From: Asticcacaulis sp. YBE204
Lineage (GTDB): Bacteria > Pseudomonadota > Alphaproteobacteria > Caulobacterales > Caulobacteraceae
Direction: 5' to 3'
Length of the DNA: 64,000 nt
Assembly: GCF_000495855.1 (NCBI RefSeq)
Contig: NZ_AWGF01000011.1
Span: 62,001 to 126,000 of the forward strand
Shown: one piece after another, positions 52,049-61,265 of the stretch
Layout of the letters: every line of letters starts with the position of its first letter
Numbering within the stretch: the stretch's first letter is position 1
Notes under the pieces: generated by a model
The model's input: the letters and a program-made list of their open reading frames with translations, nothing else
The model's database searches: none
Told to the model about the DNA's origin: nothing
Made by a program: the position numbers and the translations under genes

Positions 52049-52699
52049 ATGAAAATCGCTCTGATTAACGAGAACAGCCAGGCCGCCAAGAACAGCATTA
52101 TCTTCGACGCGCTGAAGACCGTTGCCGAGCCGCTCGGCCACACCGTGTTCAACTACGGCATGTACAGCGCCGACGACAAGGCCTCGCTGACCTACATCAT
52201 GAACGGTCTTCTGGCCGGTATCCTGCTCAACTCGAAGGCCGCCGACTTCGTCGTCACCGGCTGCGGCACGGGCATGGGCGCCATGCTGGCCGCTAACGCG
52301 ATGCCGGGCGTCTTCTGCGGTCTGGTCATCGACCCGACCGACGCCTTCCTGTTCGGCCAGATCAATGACGGCAACGCCATCTCCATGCCCTACGCCAAGG
52401 GCTTCGGCTGGGCGGCCGAGCTGAACCTTCAGGACGTCTACCGCAAGCTGTTCGACGGCGAGCGCGGTCTGGGCTATCCCAAGGAGCGCGCCGAAATCAT
52501 GGCCAAGAACCGCGGCATCCTGAAGACCGTGAAGAGCGTCACCTGCCACGACATGCTGACGGTCCTCAAGACCATCGATCAGGACCTGCTCAAGGCGACC
52601 GTCGCCGGTGAAAAGTTCCAGGAATACTTCTTTGCCAACGCGCAGGACGAAGGCATCAAGGCCTACATCAAGGGCGTTGTGGCGCTGGAAAACGCCTAA
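52049..52699 (+). CDS. RpiB/LacA/LacB-family isomerase, DhuI-like
   Basis: This 216-residue protein has the RpiB fold: MKIALINENSQAAKN, VFNYGMYSADDKASLTYIMNGLLAGILLNSKAADFVVTGCGTGMGAMLAAN with the catalytic Cys in GCGTG, and FGQINDGNAISMPYAKGFGWAAE. It is longer than ribose-phosphate isomerase B and resembles DhuI, which isomerises the same 5-keto uronate as KduI in streptococci. It lies immediately upstream of kduI, so the two may overlap in function. ATG follows AAAGGA. Confidence 0.8.
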   Translation: MKIALINENSQAAKNSIIFDALKTVAEPLGHTVFNYGMYSADDKASLTYIMNGLLAGILLNSKAADFVVTGCGTGMGAMLAANAMPGVFCGLVIDPTDAFLFGQINDGNAISMPYAKGFGWAAELNLQDVYRKLFDGERGLGYPKERAEIMAKNRGILKTVKSVTCHDMLTVLKTIDQDLLKATVAGEKFQEYFFANAQDEGIKAYIKGVVALENA

Positions 52700-52709
52700 G
52701 CTGAACCGG

Positions 52710-52737
52710 AAGCCGGGTGTCAAAACCCGGCTTTTTT
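52710..52737 (+). terminator. Terminator after the DhuI-like gene
   Basis: AAGCCGGGT, loop GTCAAA and ACCCGGCTTTTTT. It is strong and lies just before kduI, which therefore probably has its own promoter or receives read-through. Confidence 0.87.
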
Positions 52738-52754
52738 CATAATGGAGCGATCCC

Positions 52755-53618
52755 ATGTGCCAGAATTCCCTGTACCAGAAGATCTATCATGCGACCCATC
52801 CCGATATGATGGATTTCGCCGATACCGAAGACCTGCGCGACAAGTACCTGATGCAGGGCCTGTTCGCGGCGGATTCGGTCATTCTGAACTACACGCACTT
52901 CGAACGCTTCGTCGTCGGCGGCGCGGCCCCGGTGTCGGGCGAGCTTCGCCTGCCGGACCAGACCGAACCGGCCTCGGCCGCCGGTCATCCCTTCCTTGAG
53001 CGCCGCGAACTGGGCGTCATCAATGTCGGCGGCGGCACGGGCAAGGTCTCGGTGGACGGCGTGGTCTACGATCTGGCGCAAAAGGATGGCCTGTACATCC
53101 CGATGGGCACCAAGGACGTGGTCTTCACGTCTGACGACGCGGCCAATCCGGCGCTCTATTACCTGACCTCGACGCCCGCCCACGCGCGTTACGAGACGGT
53201 CAAGATCTCGATCGATCAGGCCGTGCCGCTGGCGCGCGGCTCGCTGGAGCAATCCAACGAACGCGTCATCTATCAGTACATCGTGCCGACGACCGCCAAG
53301 TCGTGCCAGTTGCTGCTCGGCCTGACCATCCTGTCGCCGGGCTCGGTATGGAACACCATGCCGCCGCACCTGCACGACCGCCGCTCGGAGGTCTATTTCT
53401 ACTTCAACCTCGGCGAAAACGACCGGGTGTTCCACTTCATGGGACAGCCGGACGCCGCGCGCCATATCGTCATTCAGAACAACGAAGCCGTCGTCTCGCC
53501 GCCGTGGTCGATCCACATGGGGGCCGGGACGTCGAACTATGCGTTCATCTGGGCCATGGGCGGGGAAAACCTCGACTATACCGATATGAACGTGCTGGAT
53601 ATCTGCCAACTGGCGTGA
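52755..53618 (+). CDS. kduI: 5-keto-4-deoxyuronate isomerase
   Basis: This 287-residue cupin-fold isomerase of the KduI family converts 4-deoxy-L-threo-5-hexosulose uronate to 3-deoxy-D-glycero-2,5-hexodiulosonate. Marks are [35 protein letters not shown] and the metal motif [16 protein letters not shown]. The product is the substrate of KduD encoded downstream. ATG follows GGAG. Confidence 0.95.
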   Translation: MCQNSLYQKIYHATHPDMMDFADTEDLRDKYLMQGLFAADSVILNYTHFERFVVGGAAPVSGELRLPDQTEPASAAGHPFLERRELGVINVGGGTGKVSVDGVVYDLAQKDGLYIPMGTKDVVFTSDDAANPALYYLTSTPAHARYETVKISIDQAVPLARGSLEQSNERVIYQYIVPTTAKSCQLLLGLTILSPGSVWNTMPPHLHDRRSEVYFYFNLGENDRVFHFMGQPDAARHIVIQNNEAVVSPPWSIHMGAGTSNYAFIWAMGGENLDYTDMNVLDICQLA

Positions 53619-53620
53619 TC

Positions 53621-53658
53621 CCACCTCCCGATGCTAACGCATCGGGAGGTGGTTTATT
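53621..53658 (+). terminator. Hairpin terminator after kduI
   Basis: CCACCTCCCGATGC, loop TAAC and GCATCGGGAGGTGG form a 14-bp stem, followed by TTTATT. The T-run is short. A second inverted pair, GAAAATCTC and GAGATTTTC, lies at 53671-53703 and ends in CTTTTT. With the repeat at 53742, these fill the 314-bp gap to kduD. Confidence 0.7.
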
Positions 53659-53741
53659 GGATACGGGCAGAAAATCTCTCGGGGCGGCCCTTCGAGATTT
53701 TCTGACTTTTTAGTACGGCGAGGCTATGCCTCGCAGCCCCT

Positions 53742-53911
53742 ATACTCCCCCACTTGTGGGGGAGGTGGCTGACCGGAGGTCAGACGGAGGGGGGCTTTGC
53801 AGAGTTTCAACGGGCGCAGTCGGTACAGTATAATATACCGAAAGGCCCCCACCACCGCATCTAGCGCTTCGCGCGTCGTGCGGTCCCCCTCCCCATGATA
53901 TGGGGAGGTAT
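53742..53911. repeat. Dispersed intergenic palindrome, family A, before kduD
   Basis: It starts ATACTCCCCC with an ACTTGTGGGGGAGG hairpin, then CTGACC/GGTCAG and GACGGAGGGGGGC. The spacer contains CGGTACAGTATAATATACCG, a near-palindrome with a TATAAT box. The mirror is GGCCCCCACCACCGCATCTAG and GCGGTCCCCCTCCCC, ending GGGAGGTAT. Confidence 0.83.
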
Positions 53912-53932
53912 TAAACGAACGGGAGACTAATT

Positions 53933-54688
53933 ATGACAAACGCATTCGATCTGTCGGGCAAGGTTGCCCTCGTTACCGGCGCCAATACGGGTCTGGGTCA
54001 GGGCATCGCGCTGGCGCTGGCCGAAGCCGGTGCCGATATCGCCGCCGTCGGCATCGTTCCCGCCGACGAGACCGGTGAGAAGGTCAAGGCGCTGGGCCGC
54101 CGCTTCATCAATATCGACGCCAATCTCGGCTCGGTCGAGCCCATCGAACGCGTCATCAAGACGACGATCGACGAGCTGGGGGGCCTGCACATCCTCGTCA
54201 ACAATGCCGGCCTGATCCGTCGCGCCGACGCCGTCGATTTCTCGGAAAAAGACTGGGACGACGTGATGAACGTCAACATCAAGGGTGCGTTCTTCGTCGC
54301 TCAGGCCGCCGGTCGTCACTTCATCGCGCAGGGCTACGGCAAGATCATCAACATCGCCTCGATGCTGTCGTTCCAGGGCGGCATCCGCGTCCCGTCCTAC
54401 ACCGCCTCGAAGTCGGGTATCGCCGGGATCACGCGCCTGCTGGCCAACGAATGGGCCAACAAGGGCATCACGGTCAACGCGATCGCGCCGGGCTATATGG
54501 CGACCGACAACACGGCGCAACTGCGCGCCGACGCCGACCGTAACAAGTCGATCCTCGACCGCATCCCGGCAGGCCGCTGGGGTGAGCCGTCGGATCTGGG
54601 TGGTACGGCGGTGTTCCTGGCTGCTCCGGCATCGGATTACGTCAATGGCGCGATCATCCCGGTTGATGGCGGCTGGCTGGCGCGTTAA
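53933..54688 (+). CDS. kduD: 2-dehydro-3-deoxy-D-gluconate 5-dehydrogenase
   Basis: This 251-residue short-chain dehydrogenase has TGANTGLG, NNAG and catalytic Tyr/Lys in PSYTASKSG. The family-typical start NAFDLSGKVALVTGANTGLGQGIALALAEAGADI and DNTAQLRADADRNKSILDRIPAGRWG identify KduD. It reduces the KduI product to 2-keto-3-deoxygluconate. The kinase and aldolase for the next steps are not in the window. ATG follows GGGAG. Confidence 0.94.
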   Translation: MTNAFDLSGKVALVTGANTGLGQGIALALAEAGADIAAVGIVPADETGEKVKALGRRFINIDANLGSVEPIERVIKTTIDELGGLHILVNNAGLIRRADAVDFSEKDWDDVMNVNIKGAFFVAQAAGRHFIAQGYGKIINIASMLSFQGGIRVPSYTASKSGIAGITRLLANEWANKGITVNAIAPGYMATDNTAQLRADADRNKSILDRIPAGRWGEPSDLGGTAVFLAAPASDYVNGAIIPVDGGWLAR

Positions 54689-54712
54689 TCCGCGCTTTCA
54701 GGCCGAACGATC

Positions 54713-54748
54713 AAAGCCCTCCGGTGCGAACCGGAGGGCTTTTTTTGT
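54713..54748 (+). terminator. Terminator after kduD
   Basis: AAAGCCCTCCGGT, loop GCGA and ACCGGAGGGCTTTTTTT. Confidence 0.92.
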
Positions 54749-54752
54749 ACTC

Positions 54753-54945
54753 TCTCCTCCCTACGAAGTGGGGAGGGGGACCGTTTGCGTAGCAAATGGT
54801 GGAGGGGTCGTCGAGGTCGAAACCAAATACTAAAGGCCTGAACGTGTGAACGCGGTGGGGCGTTATACCCCTCCGTCGTCTCGTTTCACTCGCCGCCACG
54901 GCACGGGCCGCCCCGCTCCCCACTTCGTAGGGAGGAGGGAGCGTG
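54753..54945. repeat. Dispersed intergenic palindrome, variant with GGAGGAGGGAG end
   Basis: It starts CTCTCCTCCCTACGAAGTGGGGAGGGGG, with a TTTGC/GCAAA inner hairpin, then TGGAGGGGTCG, a spacer, ACCCCTCCGTCG, and ends CCCACTTCGTAGGGAGGAGGGAG. The outer arms CCCTACGAAGTGGGG and CCCCACTTCGTAGGG are perfect mirrors. With the terminators it fills the 336-bp gap between kduD and acnB. Confidence 0.8.
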
Positions 54946-54974
54946 AAAAAAGCCCCGTCGTTTCCGACAGGGCT
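54945..54974 (-). terminator. Terminator after acnB
   Basis: GCCCCGTCG and CGACAGGGC form a 9-bp stem with one mismatch. The A-run at 54946-54951 is a T-run on the minus strand. Confidence 0.8.
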
Positions 54975-54983
54975 CTTAAAGTC

Positions 54984-55011
54984 ATGAGGTGCAGGAGGCG
55001 AGCCTCCTGCA
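54984..55011 (-). repeat. 28-nt palindromic element downstream of acnB
   Basis: On the minus strand this is identical over 28 nt to 37111-37138 after acnA: GCAGGAGGC, TC, GCCTCCTGC, then ACCTCAT. It begins 13 nt after the TAG of acnB. Confidence 0.85.
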
Positions 55012-55024
55012 ATCTTTCTTACAA

Positions 55025-57613
55025 CTACTCCGCAGCGACGGTGCTGGCGACGTCGGCATATTCCTCGATCTGATCGAAGTTCATGTAGCGGTAGACCTCG
55101 TCGCCCTTGGCGTTGAGGACGCCCATGTCGGCGTGGTATTCCTCGACGGTCGGCAGGCGGCCCAGCTTCGACGCAATGGCGGAGAGTTCCGCCGAGGCGA
55201 GGAAGACGTTGGAGTTTTTGCCCAGACGGTTCGGGAAGTTCCGCGTCGAGGTCGAGACGACGGTCGCGCCTTCGCGGACCTGCGCCTGATTGCCCATGCA
55301 CAGCGAACAGCCCGGCATTTCCATGCGCGCACCGGCGGAACCGAGGACGCCGTAGTGGCCTTCCTTGGTCAGTTCGGCGGCGTCCATCTTGGTCGGCGGC
55401 GCGACCCACAGGCGGGTCGGGATGTCGCGCTTGCCGTTGAGCAGGAGCGAGGCGGCGCGGAAGTGGCCGATATTGGTCATGCACGAGCCGATGAAGACTT
55501 CGTCGATGGCGGTGCCCTGAACGGTCGAGAGCAGGCGCGCGTCGTCCGGATCGTTCGGCGCGCACAGGATCGGTTCCTTGATCTCGGCGAGGTCGATCTC
55601 GATGACGTGGGCGTATTCGGCGTCGGCGTCGGCTTCCATGAGGACCGGGTTGGCCAGCCAGTCTTCCATCGCCTTGATGCGGCGTTGCAGGGTGCGGGCG
55701 TCGGCGTAACCGTCGGCGATCATGTTCTTCATGAGCACGATGTTCGAGGTCATGTACTCGATGATCGGCTCTTTGTTGAGCTTCACGGTGCAACCCGCCG
55801 CCGAACGCTCGGCCGAGGCATCGGTCAGTTCGAAGGCTTGCTCGACCTTGAGGTTCGGCAGGCCTTCGATTTCGAGGATGCGGCCCGAGAACTCGTTGAT
55901 CTTGCCAGCCTTGGCGACCGTCAGAAGGCCCTGCTTGATGGCGTAATAGGGGATGGCATGGACGAGATCGCGCAGCGTAATGCCCGGCTGCATTTCGCCC
56001 TTGAAGCGGACGAGGACCGATTCCGGCATGTCGAGCGGCATGACGCCGGTCGCCGCACCGAAGGCCACGAGGCCCGAACCGGCGGGGAACGAAATCCCGA
56101 TCGGGAAGCGGGTGTGCGAGTCGCCGCCGGTGCCGACCGTGTCCGGCAGCAGCAGGCGGTTCAGCCACGAGTGGATGACCCCGTCACCCGGACGCAGGGC
56201 GACGCCACCACGGTTCGAGATGAAGGCGGGCAGTTCGCGGTGGGTCTTGACGTCGACCGGCTTCGGATAGGCGGCGGTGTGGCAGAAGGACTGCATGACC
56301 AGGTCCGCCGAGAAGCCGAGGCAGGCGAGGTCTTTCAGTTCGTCGCGGGTCATCGGGCCCGTGGTGTCCTGAGAGCCGACCGTGGTCATCTTCGGCTCGC
56401 AATAGGTGCCGGGGCGGATGCCCTGACCGTCGGGCAGACCGCAGGCCTTGCCGACCATCTTCTGCGCGACGGTGAAGCCCTTGACGGAGCCTGCGGGCGG
56501 TACGGGCAGGCGGAACTCGGTCGAGGCGGCGATGCCGAGGAAGTCGCGCGCCTTGGCGGTCAGCGAGCGACCGATGATCAGGTTGATGCGGCCACCGGCC
56601 TGAACCTCGTCGAGGATGACGTGCGATTTCAGGGCGAATTCGGCGACCGTCGCGCCGTCCTTCTCGATCTTGCCTTCATAAGGATAGATGTCGATGACGT
56701 CGCCCATGTTGAGGTTCGACACGTCGACCTCGATGGGCAGGGCGCCGGAATCTTCCTGCGTGTTGAAGAAGATCGGGGCGATCTTGCCGCCCAGCGTCAC
56801 GCCGCCGAAGCGCTTGTTCGGCACGTAAGGGATGTCTTCGCCGGTCGCCCAGATGACCGAGTTGGTCGCCGATTTACGCGACGAGCCGGTGCCGACGACA
56901 TCGCCGACATAGGCGACGAGGTGGCCGCGTGCCTTGAGGTCGTCGATGAACTGCATCGGCCCGCGCTTGCCGTCTTCTTCGGGCGTGATGCCGTCACGCT
57001 TGTTCTTCAGCATGGCGAGGTAGTGCAGCGGAATGTCCGGGCGCGACCAGGCGTCCGGCGCGGGCGACAGGTCGTCCGTATTGGTTTCGCCGGTGACCTT
57101 GAACACGGTGACGGTGATCTTGTCGGCGACCTTGGGGCGCGAGGTGAACCATTCGGCATCGGCCCACGACTGGATGACGCCCTTGGCGTTGTCGTTGCCG
57201 TTCTTCGCCAATTCCGCCACGTCGTGGAAGAAGTCGAACATCAGCAGCGTCTTCTTGAGCGCTTCGGCGGCGATCTGGCCTACGGTCGCGTCGGTCAGCA
57301 GGTCGATCAGCGGCTTGACGTTATAGCCGCCGACCATGGTGCCGAGGAGCTGGGTGGCCTTTTCGCGGCTGATCAGGGCGACGGGGAAGTCGCCGTGCGC
57401 GACGGCGGACAGGAACGAGGCCTTGACCTTGGCCGCATCGTCCACACCGGGGGGGACGCGGTAGGTGATCAGGTCGAGCAGGAAGTCCTCTTCGCCCGCC
57501 GGAGGGTTCTTGATCAGGTCGATGACGTCGGCGGTTTGCTGGGCCGACAGCGGCAGGGGCGGGATGCCCAGGGCGGCGCGCTCGGCGACGTGGGCACGAT
57601 AGGCTTCAAGCAT
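55025..57613 (-). CDS. acnB: Aconitate hydratase B
   Basis: This 862-residue AcnB begins with the HEAT-like domain ([34 protein letters not shown]). The swivel domain contains [23 protein letters not shown] and [17 protein letters not shown]. The catalytic core has the iron-sulfur cysteines in [16 protein letters not shown] and [14 protein letters not shown]. It isomerises citrate and isocitrate. It is the second aconitase of the window and sits inside the pectin-sugar locus. ATG 57613 matches the family start. Confidence 0.96.
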   Translation of the reverse strand: MLEAYRAHVAERAALGIPPLPLSAQQTADVIDLIKNPPAGEEDFLLDLITYRVPPGVDDAAKVKASFLSAVAHGDFPVALISREKATQLLGTMVGGYNVKPLIDLLTDATVGQIAAEALKKTLLMFDFFHDVAELAKNGNDNAKGVIQSWADAEWFTSRPKVADKITVTVFKVTGETNTDDLSPAPDAWSRPDIPLHYLAMLKNKRDGITPEEDGKRGPMQFIDDLKARGHLVAYVGDVVGTGSSRKSATNSVIWATGEDIPYVPNKRFGGVTLGGKIAPIFFNTQEDSGALPIEVDVSNLNMGDVIDIYPYEGKIEKDGATVAEFALKSHVILDEVQAGGRINLIIGRSLTAKARDFLGIAASTEFRLPVPPAGSVKGFTVAQKMVGKACGLPDGQGIRPGTYCEPKMTTVGSQDTTGPMTRDELKDLACLGFSADLVMQSFCHTAAYPKPVDVKTHRELPAFISNRGGVALRPGDGVIHSWLNRLLLPDTVGTGGDSHTRFPIGISFPAGSGLVAFGAATGVMPLDMPESVLVRFKGEMQPGITLRDLVHAIPYYAIKQGLLTVAKAGKINEFSGRILEIEGLPNLKVEQAFELTDASAERSAAGCTVKLNKEPIIEYMTSNIVLMKNMIADGYADARTLQRRIKAMEDWLANPVLMEADADAEYAHVIEIDLAEIKEPILCAPNDPDDARLLSTVQGTAIDEVFIGSCMTNIGHFRAASLLLNGKRDIPTRLWVAPPTKMDAAELTKEGHYGVLGSAGARMEMPGCSLCMGNQAQVREGATVVSTSTRNFPNRLGKNSNVFLASAELSAIASKLGRLPTVEEYHADMGVLNAKGDEVYRYMNFDQIEEYADVASTVAAE

Positions 57614-57779
57614 GGAAATGCACCTCGGAAAGGTCTGGGATATTTATTTCCCTTGCGCATATCGCAGACGCGAACATTTGACCAGAGGACGGGGGTAAAT
57701 TCACCGTGTCAGGGCGCAGATTTTTGCATGGGTGAAGTTTGTTTTTCATCCATGAATAATGCTTTTGGCCATGATCAGG

Positions 57780-58325
57780 TTATTGGGAATGCGACTGATC
57801 CGCACCCAGATAATTGATGACCTCGTCGCTGATATCGGCTGGCCAATCATCCATGCGCGCAGTGAGGGCTGCCCGGTCCCCGGCGAACAGGGCGCGGGAG
57901 GCCTCCTCGAAGCCCGTGTGGTCGCCTGCCAGTGCGAACATCACATTATAGGCCGCCGTGGTGCGCGCCTTGAGGTCCGGGCCGTCCTTGCGCGCGGCGT
58001 CGATCAGCTTGCGCAGGGTGACGGACGCCCCGCCGGGCTGTTGCGCCAGCCAGTCCCAGTGGCGCGGCAGGAGGGTCACTTCGCGTGCCACGACGCCCAG
58101 CTTTGGGCGTCCGCGCCTGGCGGTCTCCGGCTCCGGTGTGTAGCGCGCGCGGATCGTCTCATCGTCACCGCGCAGGTCGAGGTCGATGACCTTGCCGGTG
58201 CTGCGGTTGAAGATCAGGACGGGATCGCCCGCATGGCGCGCCGCTATGGCGATCTCGGCCAGTGATCCCACGGCCAGCCGTTTGGCGTTTTGGAACACGA
58301 CGTAAAGAGGCTCGGAATCCATCAT
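57780..58325 (-). CDS. DUF2239 family protein
   Basis: This 181-residue protein carries the DUF2239 signature RGRPKLGVVAREVTLLPRHWDWLAQQPGGASVTLRKLIDAARK. The first 60 residues (VFQNAKRLAVGSLAEIAIAAR) form a small domain with a strand pattern. No enzyme motif or membrane segment is seen; the function of the family is not known. It is divergent from a GIY-YIG gene, the two starts being 66 bp apart. Confidence 0.85.
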   Translation of the reverse strand: MMDSEPLYVVFQNAKRLAVGSLAEIAIAARHAGDPVLIFNRSTGKVIDLDLRGDDETIRARYTPEPETARRGRPKLGVVAREVTLLPRHWDWLAQQPGGASVTLRKLIDAARKDGPDLKARTTAAYNVMFALAGDHTGFEEASRALFAGDRAALTARMDDWPADISDEVINYLGADQSHSQ

Positions 58326-58391
58326 ATCCTCGAATTATATTTACCCGGATAAAAATATATGGCATGAGCGCGGCTGTCAAAGGAGAATCTC

Positions 58392-58730
58392 ATGGATCAC
58401 GATGAAAAGAAGGCGGCCATCGCGGCCTATAAGGAACGTAAGTCGGTCAGCGGCATCTATGCGGTGATCTGCAACGCTACGGGCGAGGTGTGGGTCGGCG
58501 CGAGCCGGAATTTAGAGGCGCAGCAGAACGGGCTTTGGTTCACGCTGCGGTTGGGGCAGCACATCCATAAGCCGTTACAGGCGGCGTACAGCGAACACGG
58601 CGCGGCGGCGTTCCGTTACGAGGAACTGGACCGGGTGCCGGAGGATTATTCGGAAATGGCCTGCAAGGACGACCTGAAACGCCGCAAGGCCCTGTGGCAG
58701 GCAAGGCTACAGGCCGAAGTGCTGCTCTAA
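58392..58730 (+). CDS. GIY-YIG nuclease family protein
   Basis: This 112-residue single-domain protein has the GIY part in SGIYAVICNATG and the YIG part changed to VWVGASRN. A basic segment then runs to LRLGQHIHKPLQAAYSEHG with the family's Arg-rich helix and FRYEELDR. The modified second motif makes nuclease activity uncertain. ATG follows AGGAGA. It is divergent from the DUF2239 gene. Confidence 0.8.
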   Translation: MDHDEKKAAIAAYKERKSVSGIYAVICNATGEVWVGASRNLEAQQNGLWFTLRLGQHIHKPLQAAYSEHGAAAFRYEELDRVPEDYSEMACKDDLKRRKALWQARLQAEVLL

Positions 58731-58739
58731 CCCTCGCCG

Positions 58740-59582
58740 CTAAACGACCTCGAACGCCTTGAGGTCTTCGGAGGTAAGACGCGCGATGCGCACCTCGATG
58801 CCGGCGTTTTCCAGCCAGCCGCGCGCCGCGGGCGTGATCCCCTCGTCCGTCACCACCACGTCGATAGCCGTCAGCGGGCAGACCGACAGGGACGCCGGGG
58901 CATCGATCTTCGACGAGTCGGCCAGCAGGATGACCTGATCGGCGCGCTCCATCAGGCGGCGTTCCGACTGCACCAGAAGCGTGTCCGACTGCATCAGTCC
59001 GTTCTTGGTCAGGGCCTGACAGCCGATGAATATCTTGGCGGCGGAAAAATTCTGCAACATGCCGTCCTCGTAGGGATTGAGGATGATGCGCTGTTCGCGG
59101 AACAGTTCGCCGCCCGGCAGGGTCACCTTGACCTTCGAGCGGTCGAGCAGACATTGCAGGATCGGGATCGAGGTGGTGAGCACATGATAGGGTTCGTTGG
59201 CCATCATATTGGCCATGGTGTAGGTCGTCGTGCCGCCGTCGATGATCATCGAGGTGCCGGGTTGCAGGTAATCGAGCGCCGCCCGCGCGATGGCGCGCTT
59301 GACCGGAGCGTTGACGATGGTCGAATCGAGGAAGCTCGATTGCCCGACCAGACTGTCCGGACGGCGCTCCTCGACAACGGATTTACCGTTGAAATGCTTG
59401 CCTTCGACGCGCATGGCCCCGCCACGCACGCGCAGAAGATGCCCCAGTTCGTGCAATTCGTTGAGATCGCGGCGGATGGTGGCGGGCGACACCCCCAGAC
59501 GGCTGGTCAATTCATCGACCGAGGTCACCCGGTCCGGATTGAGTTCGTCGATGATCAGCTTCCAGCGATCCTGAAGGTGCAT
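58740..59582 (-). CDS. DeoR/GlpR-family transcriptional regulator
   Basis: This 280-residue sugar-phosphate-responsive repressor has an N-terminal winged helix (RVTSVDELTSRLGVSPATIRRDLNELHELGHLLRVRGGA) and a C-terminal DeoR sensor domain with IDGGTTTYTMANMM and FIGCQALTKNGLM. It follows the FGGY kinase gene on the same strand. It probably controls the kinase and isomerase genes, with a rhamnulose phosphate as possible effector. A direct repeat upstream may be its own operator. Confidence 0.9.
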   Translation of the reverse strand: MHLQDRWKLIIDELNPDRVTSVDELTSRLGVSPATIRRDLNELHELGHLLRVRGGAMRVEGKHFNGKSVVEERRPDSLVGQSSFLDSTIVNAPVKRAIARAALDYLQPGTSMIIDGGTTTYTMANMMANEPYHVLTTSIPILQCLLDRSKVKVTLPGGELFREQRIILNPYEDGMLQNFSAAKIFIGCQALTKNGLMQSDTLLVQSERRLMERADQVILLADSSKIDAPASLSVCPLTAIDVVVTDEGITPAARGWLENAGIEVRIARLTSEDLKAFEVV

Positions 59583-59645
59583 AGGTTATTCCGCCCTGAA
59601 TATTATTTTTTATAGATGACCACGCCCGCAGCCCCTGCGCAAGCG

Positions 59646-59665
59646 ATGATCGATTATGATTGATT
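59646..59665 (-). promoter_or_regulatory. Tandem direct repeat upstream of the DeoR gene
   Basis: ATGATCGATT and ATGATTGATT are adjacent 10-bp repeats, 9 of 10 identical, about 64 bp before the start codon. The TGATCGA core recurs near 61266-61303. Confidence 0.45.
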
Positions 59666-59726
59666 CTTATAGGCAGGTTTTTGGGATTTGTCTAATGGCC
59701 GTTACGTAAAATGTTAGCGATACCAA

Positions 59727-61256
59727 TCAGGCCGTCTCATCCATCGCAGCGATCCAGGCGGTACGATAGGCGCGCATCTCTTCGACCAGTTGCGGCGTCA
59801 CGGATTTATAGGCCGGGGCCGGCGGCGTGTGCTGACCGAAAAAGGCCATGGCCCCTGCCCCGCGCGTCACGCCGGACGAGGTATCGCACACCCAGACCTC
59901 GCCGTCGCGCATCGCCGCCAGCAGGGTGCAGAAGACCGGATTGTGCGCCGCCGGGCCTTCGATGAGCAAGGGCCGGTCGGTCGGTGCGATCATGTCGAGC
60001 GACGACACGGCGATCAGGGCGATATAGATCAGCCCCAGCGCCAGACGCGTTTCCGGCGTATCGTCATCGAAGCCGCGGATTTCACCTTGCCGCCCCGGAA
60101 AGGGTCCGCCCGCCCCGACAAAGCTCGGCAAGGCCATCGCCCCTGAGGCCAGGACGCGCCGCGCGGTCTCCAGACTGACCGGCACATCGACCCGGCCATT
60201 GGTAATCAGCTCCAGCGCTCGGCCGCCCATGAAGCGCGCGCACGGTACGGCCTGACCATAGACGTCGATATTGACGAGGCAGTCGCGATCGGGCTGCAAA
60301 TCGTCCTTGACGCTGGCGGGGCTGACGCCGGGCGCCATGGCGACATACCACGTCCCCGTCGTCAGGATGACCGGCAAGGCCGCGCGGTCGTCGTGCGCGT
60401 GGCGCGCAATGACCAGAGCCAGGGCGGCATTGGAATCGTGCAGCCCGACATGGATATGGCAATCGTGCGCAATACCTGCCGCCTGCGCGATCTGAGGCCG
60501 CAACGCCCCCGCCCGCTCCCACGCCGGACGCAGGGGCGCAAATTTCGACGCCCAGCCCTCGCGCACGGCAAGCGACGAGAACGTGCCGGTCGTCGGGTTC
60601 CACAGGTCGGTATGACACCCGAGCGAAGTGATTTCCGAACACATGACGCCCGACAGCCGCCACGTCCAGTATTGCGCATAGGACAGGATGTGATGGACAC
60701 GCTCGATGAATTTCGGATCGCGGCGGGCGTGCCAGAATATCTGCGCCCCGAGGTTCAGCCCGTTGGGCAGCAGCGGCGACAGGGTTTCCTCGAACGGCGG
60801 CCGAATGGCCTGATAGGCCTGCGCATAGGCTTGCGGGATCGCGGCCTCATAGTCCTGCACCGGTTGCAGCAACTCACCTTCAGCGCCAAGGAAAGCGCAG
60901 CCCGCCCCGTGCGCCACCGGAATGATGCGGTCGATACGATAGCGCGCGCCGAGGCGTCTCAGTTCGCCGACGAACCAGTCGTGGAGAGCCTCGACATCGA
61001 AGGCCGCGTAAAGCCGGGTATGCAGGTGCGGCGTGCGGATCGCCGATTGCGTCAGGATATGACCCCCTGAATCAATGACGCTGACCTTGGCGTTGGTCTT
61101 GCCGACATCGAACACGACGCAAACCGTCCCCGTTGTCCGGCGGCGCGATATGTCGTCGGATACTTCGCGCAGTGACACGACCTCGGCGACCGGATGTACG
61201 GCGTCCGCCGTCCCGTCCACAGGGCTTATGTCGCGCAAAAGGTCCGCCAAGATCAC
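59727..61256 (-). CDS. FGGY-family carbohydrate kinase, probably L-rhamnulokinase-type
   Basis: This roughly 509-residue FGGY kinase has the phosphate-binding start VVFDVGKTNAKVSVID, SLGCHTDLWNPTTG in the middle, the VILTTGTWYVAMAPG segment and IEGPAAHNPVFCTLLAAM near the end. It lies between rhaI and a DeoR gene, so L-rhamnulose is the likely substrate. The start is uncertain: GTG 61256 has AGGGAG four nt upstream and is used here, with GTG 61259 and TTG 61250 as alternatives. About 40 residues precede the usual family start. Confidence 0.87.
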   Translation of the reverse strand: MILADLLRDISPVDGTADAVHPVAEVVSLREVSDDISRRRTTGTVCVVFDVGKTNAKVSVIDSGGHILTQSAIRTPHLHTRLYAAFDVEALHDWFVGELRRLGARYRIDRIIPVAHGAGCAFLGAEGELLQPVQDYEAAIPQAYAQAYQAIRPPFEETLSPLLPNGLNLGAQIFWHARRDPKFIERVHHILSYAQYWTWRLSGVMCSEITSLGCHTDLWNPTTGTFSSLAVREGWASKFAPLRPAWERAGALRPQIAQAAGIAHDCHIHVGLHDSNAALALVIARHAHDDRAALPVILTTGTWYVAMAPGVSPASVKDDLQPDRDCLVNIDVYGQAVPCARFMGGRALELITNGRVDVPVSLETARRVLASGAMALPSFVGAGGPFPGRQGEIRGFDDDTPETRLALGLIYIALIAVSSLDMIAPTDRPLLIEGPAAHNPVFCTLLAAMRDGEVWVCDTSSGVTRGAGAMAFFGQHTPPAPAYKSVTPQLVEEMRAYRTAWIAAMDETA

Positions 61257-61265
61257 CACACTCCC

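Noticed and set aside
54989-57817. 942-codon plus-strand open frame opposite acnB
   Set aside because: It is antisense to a complete AcnB; no ribosome-binding site or family signature.
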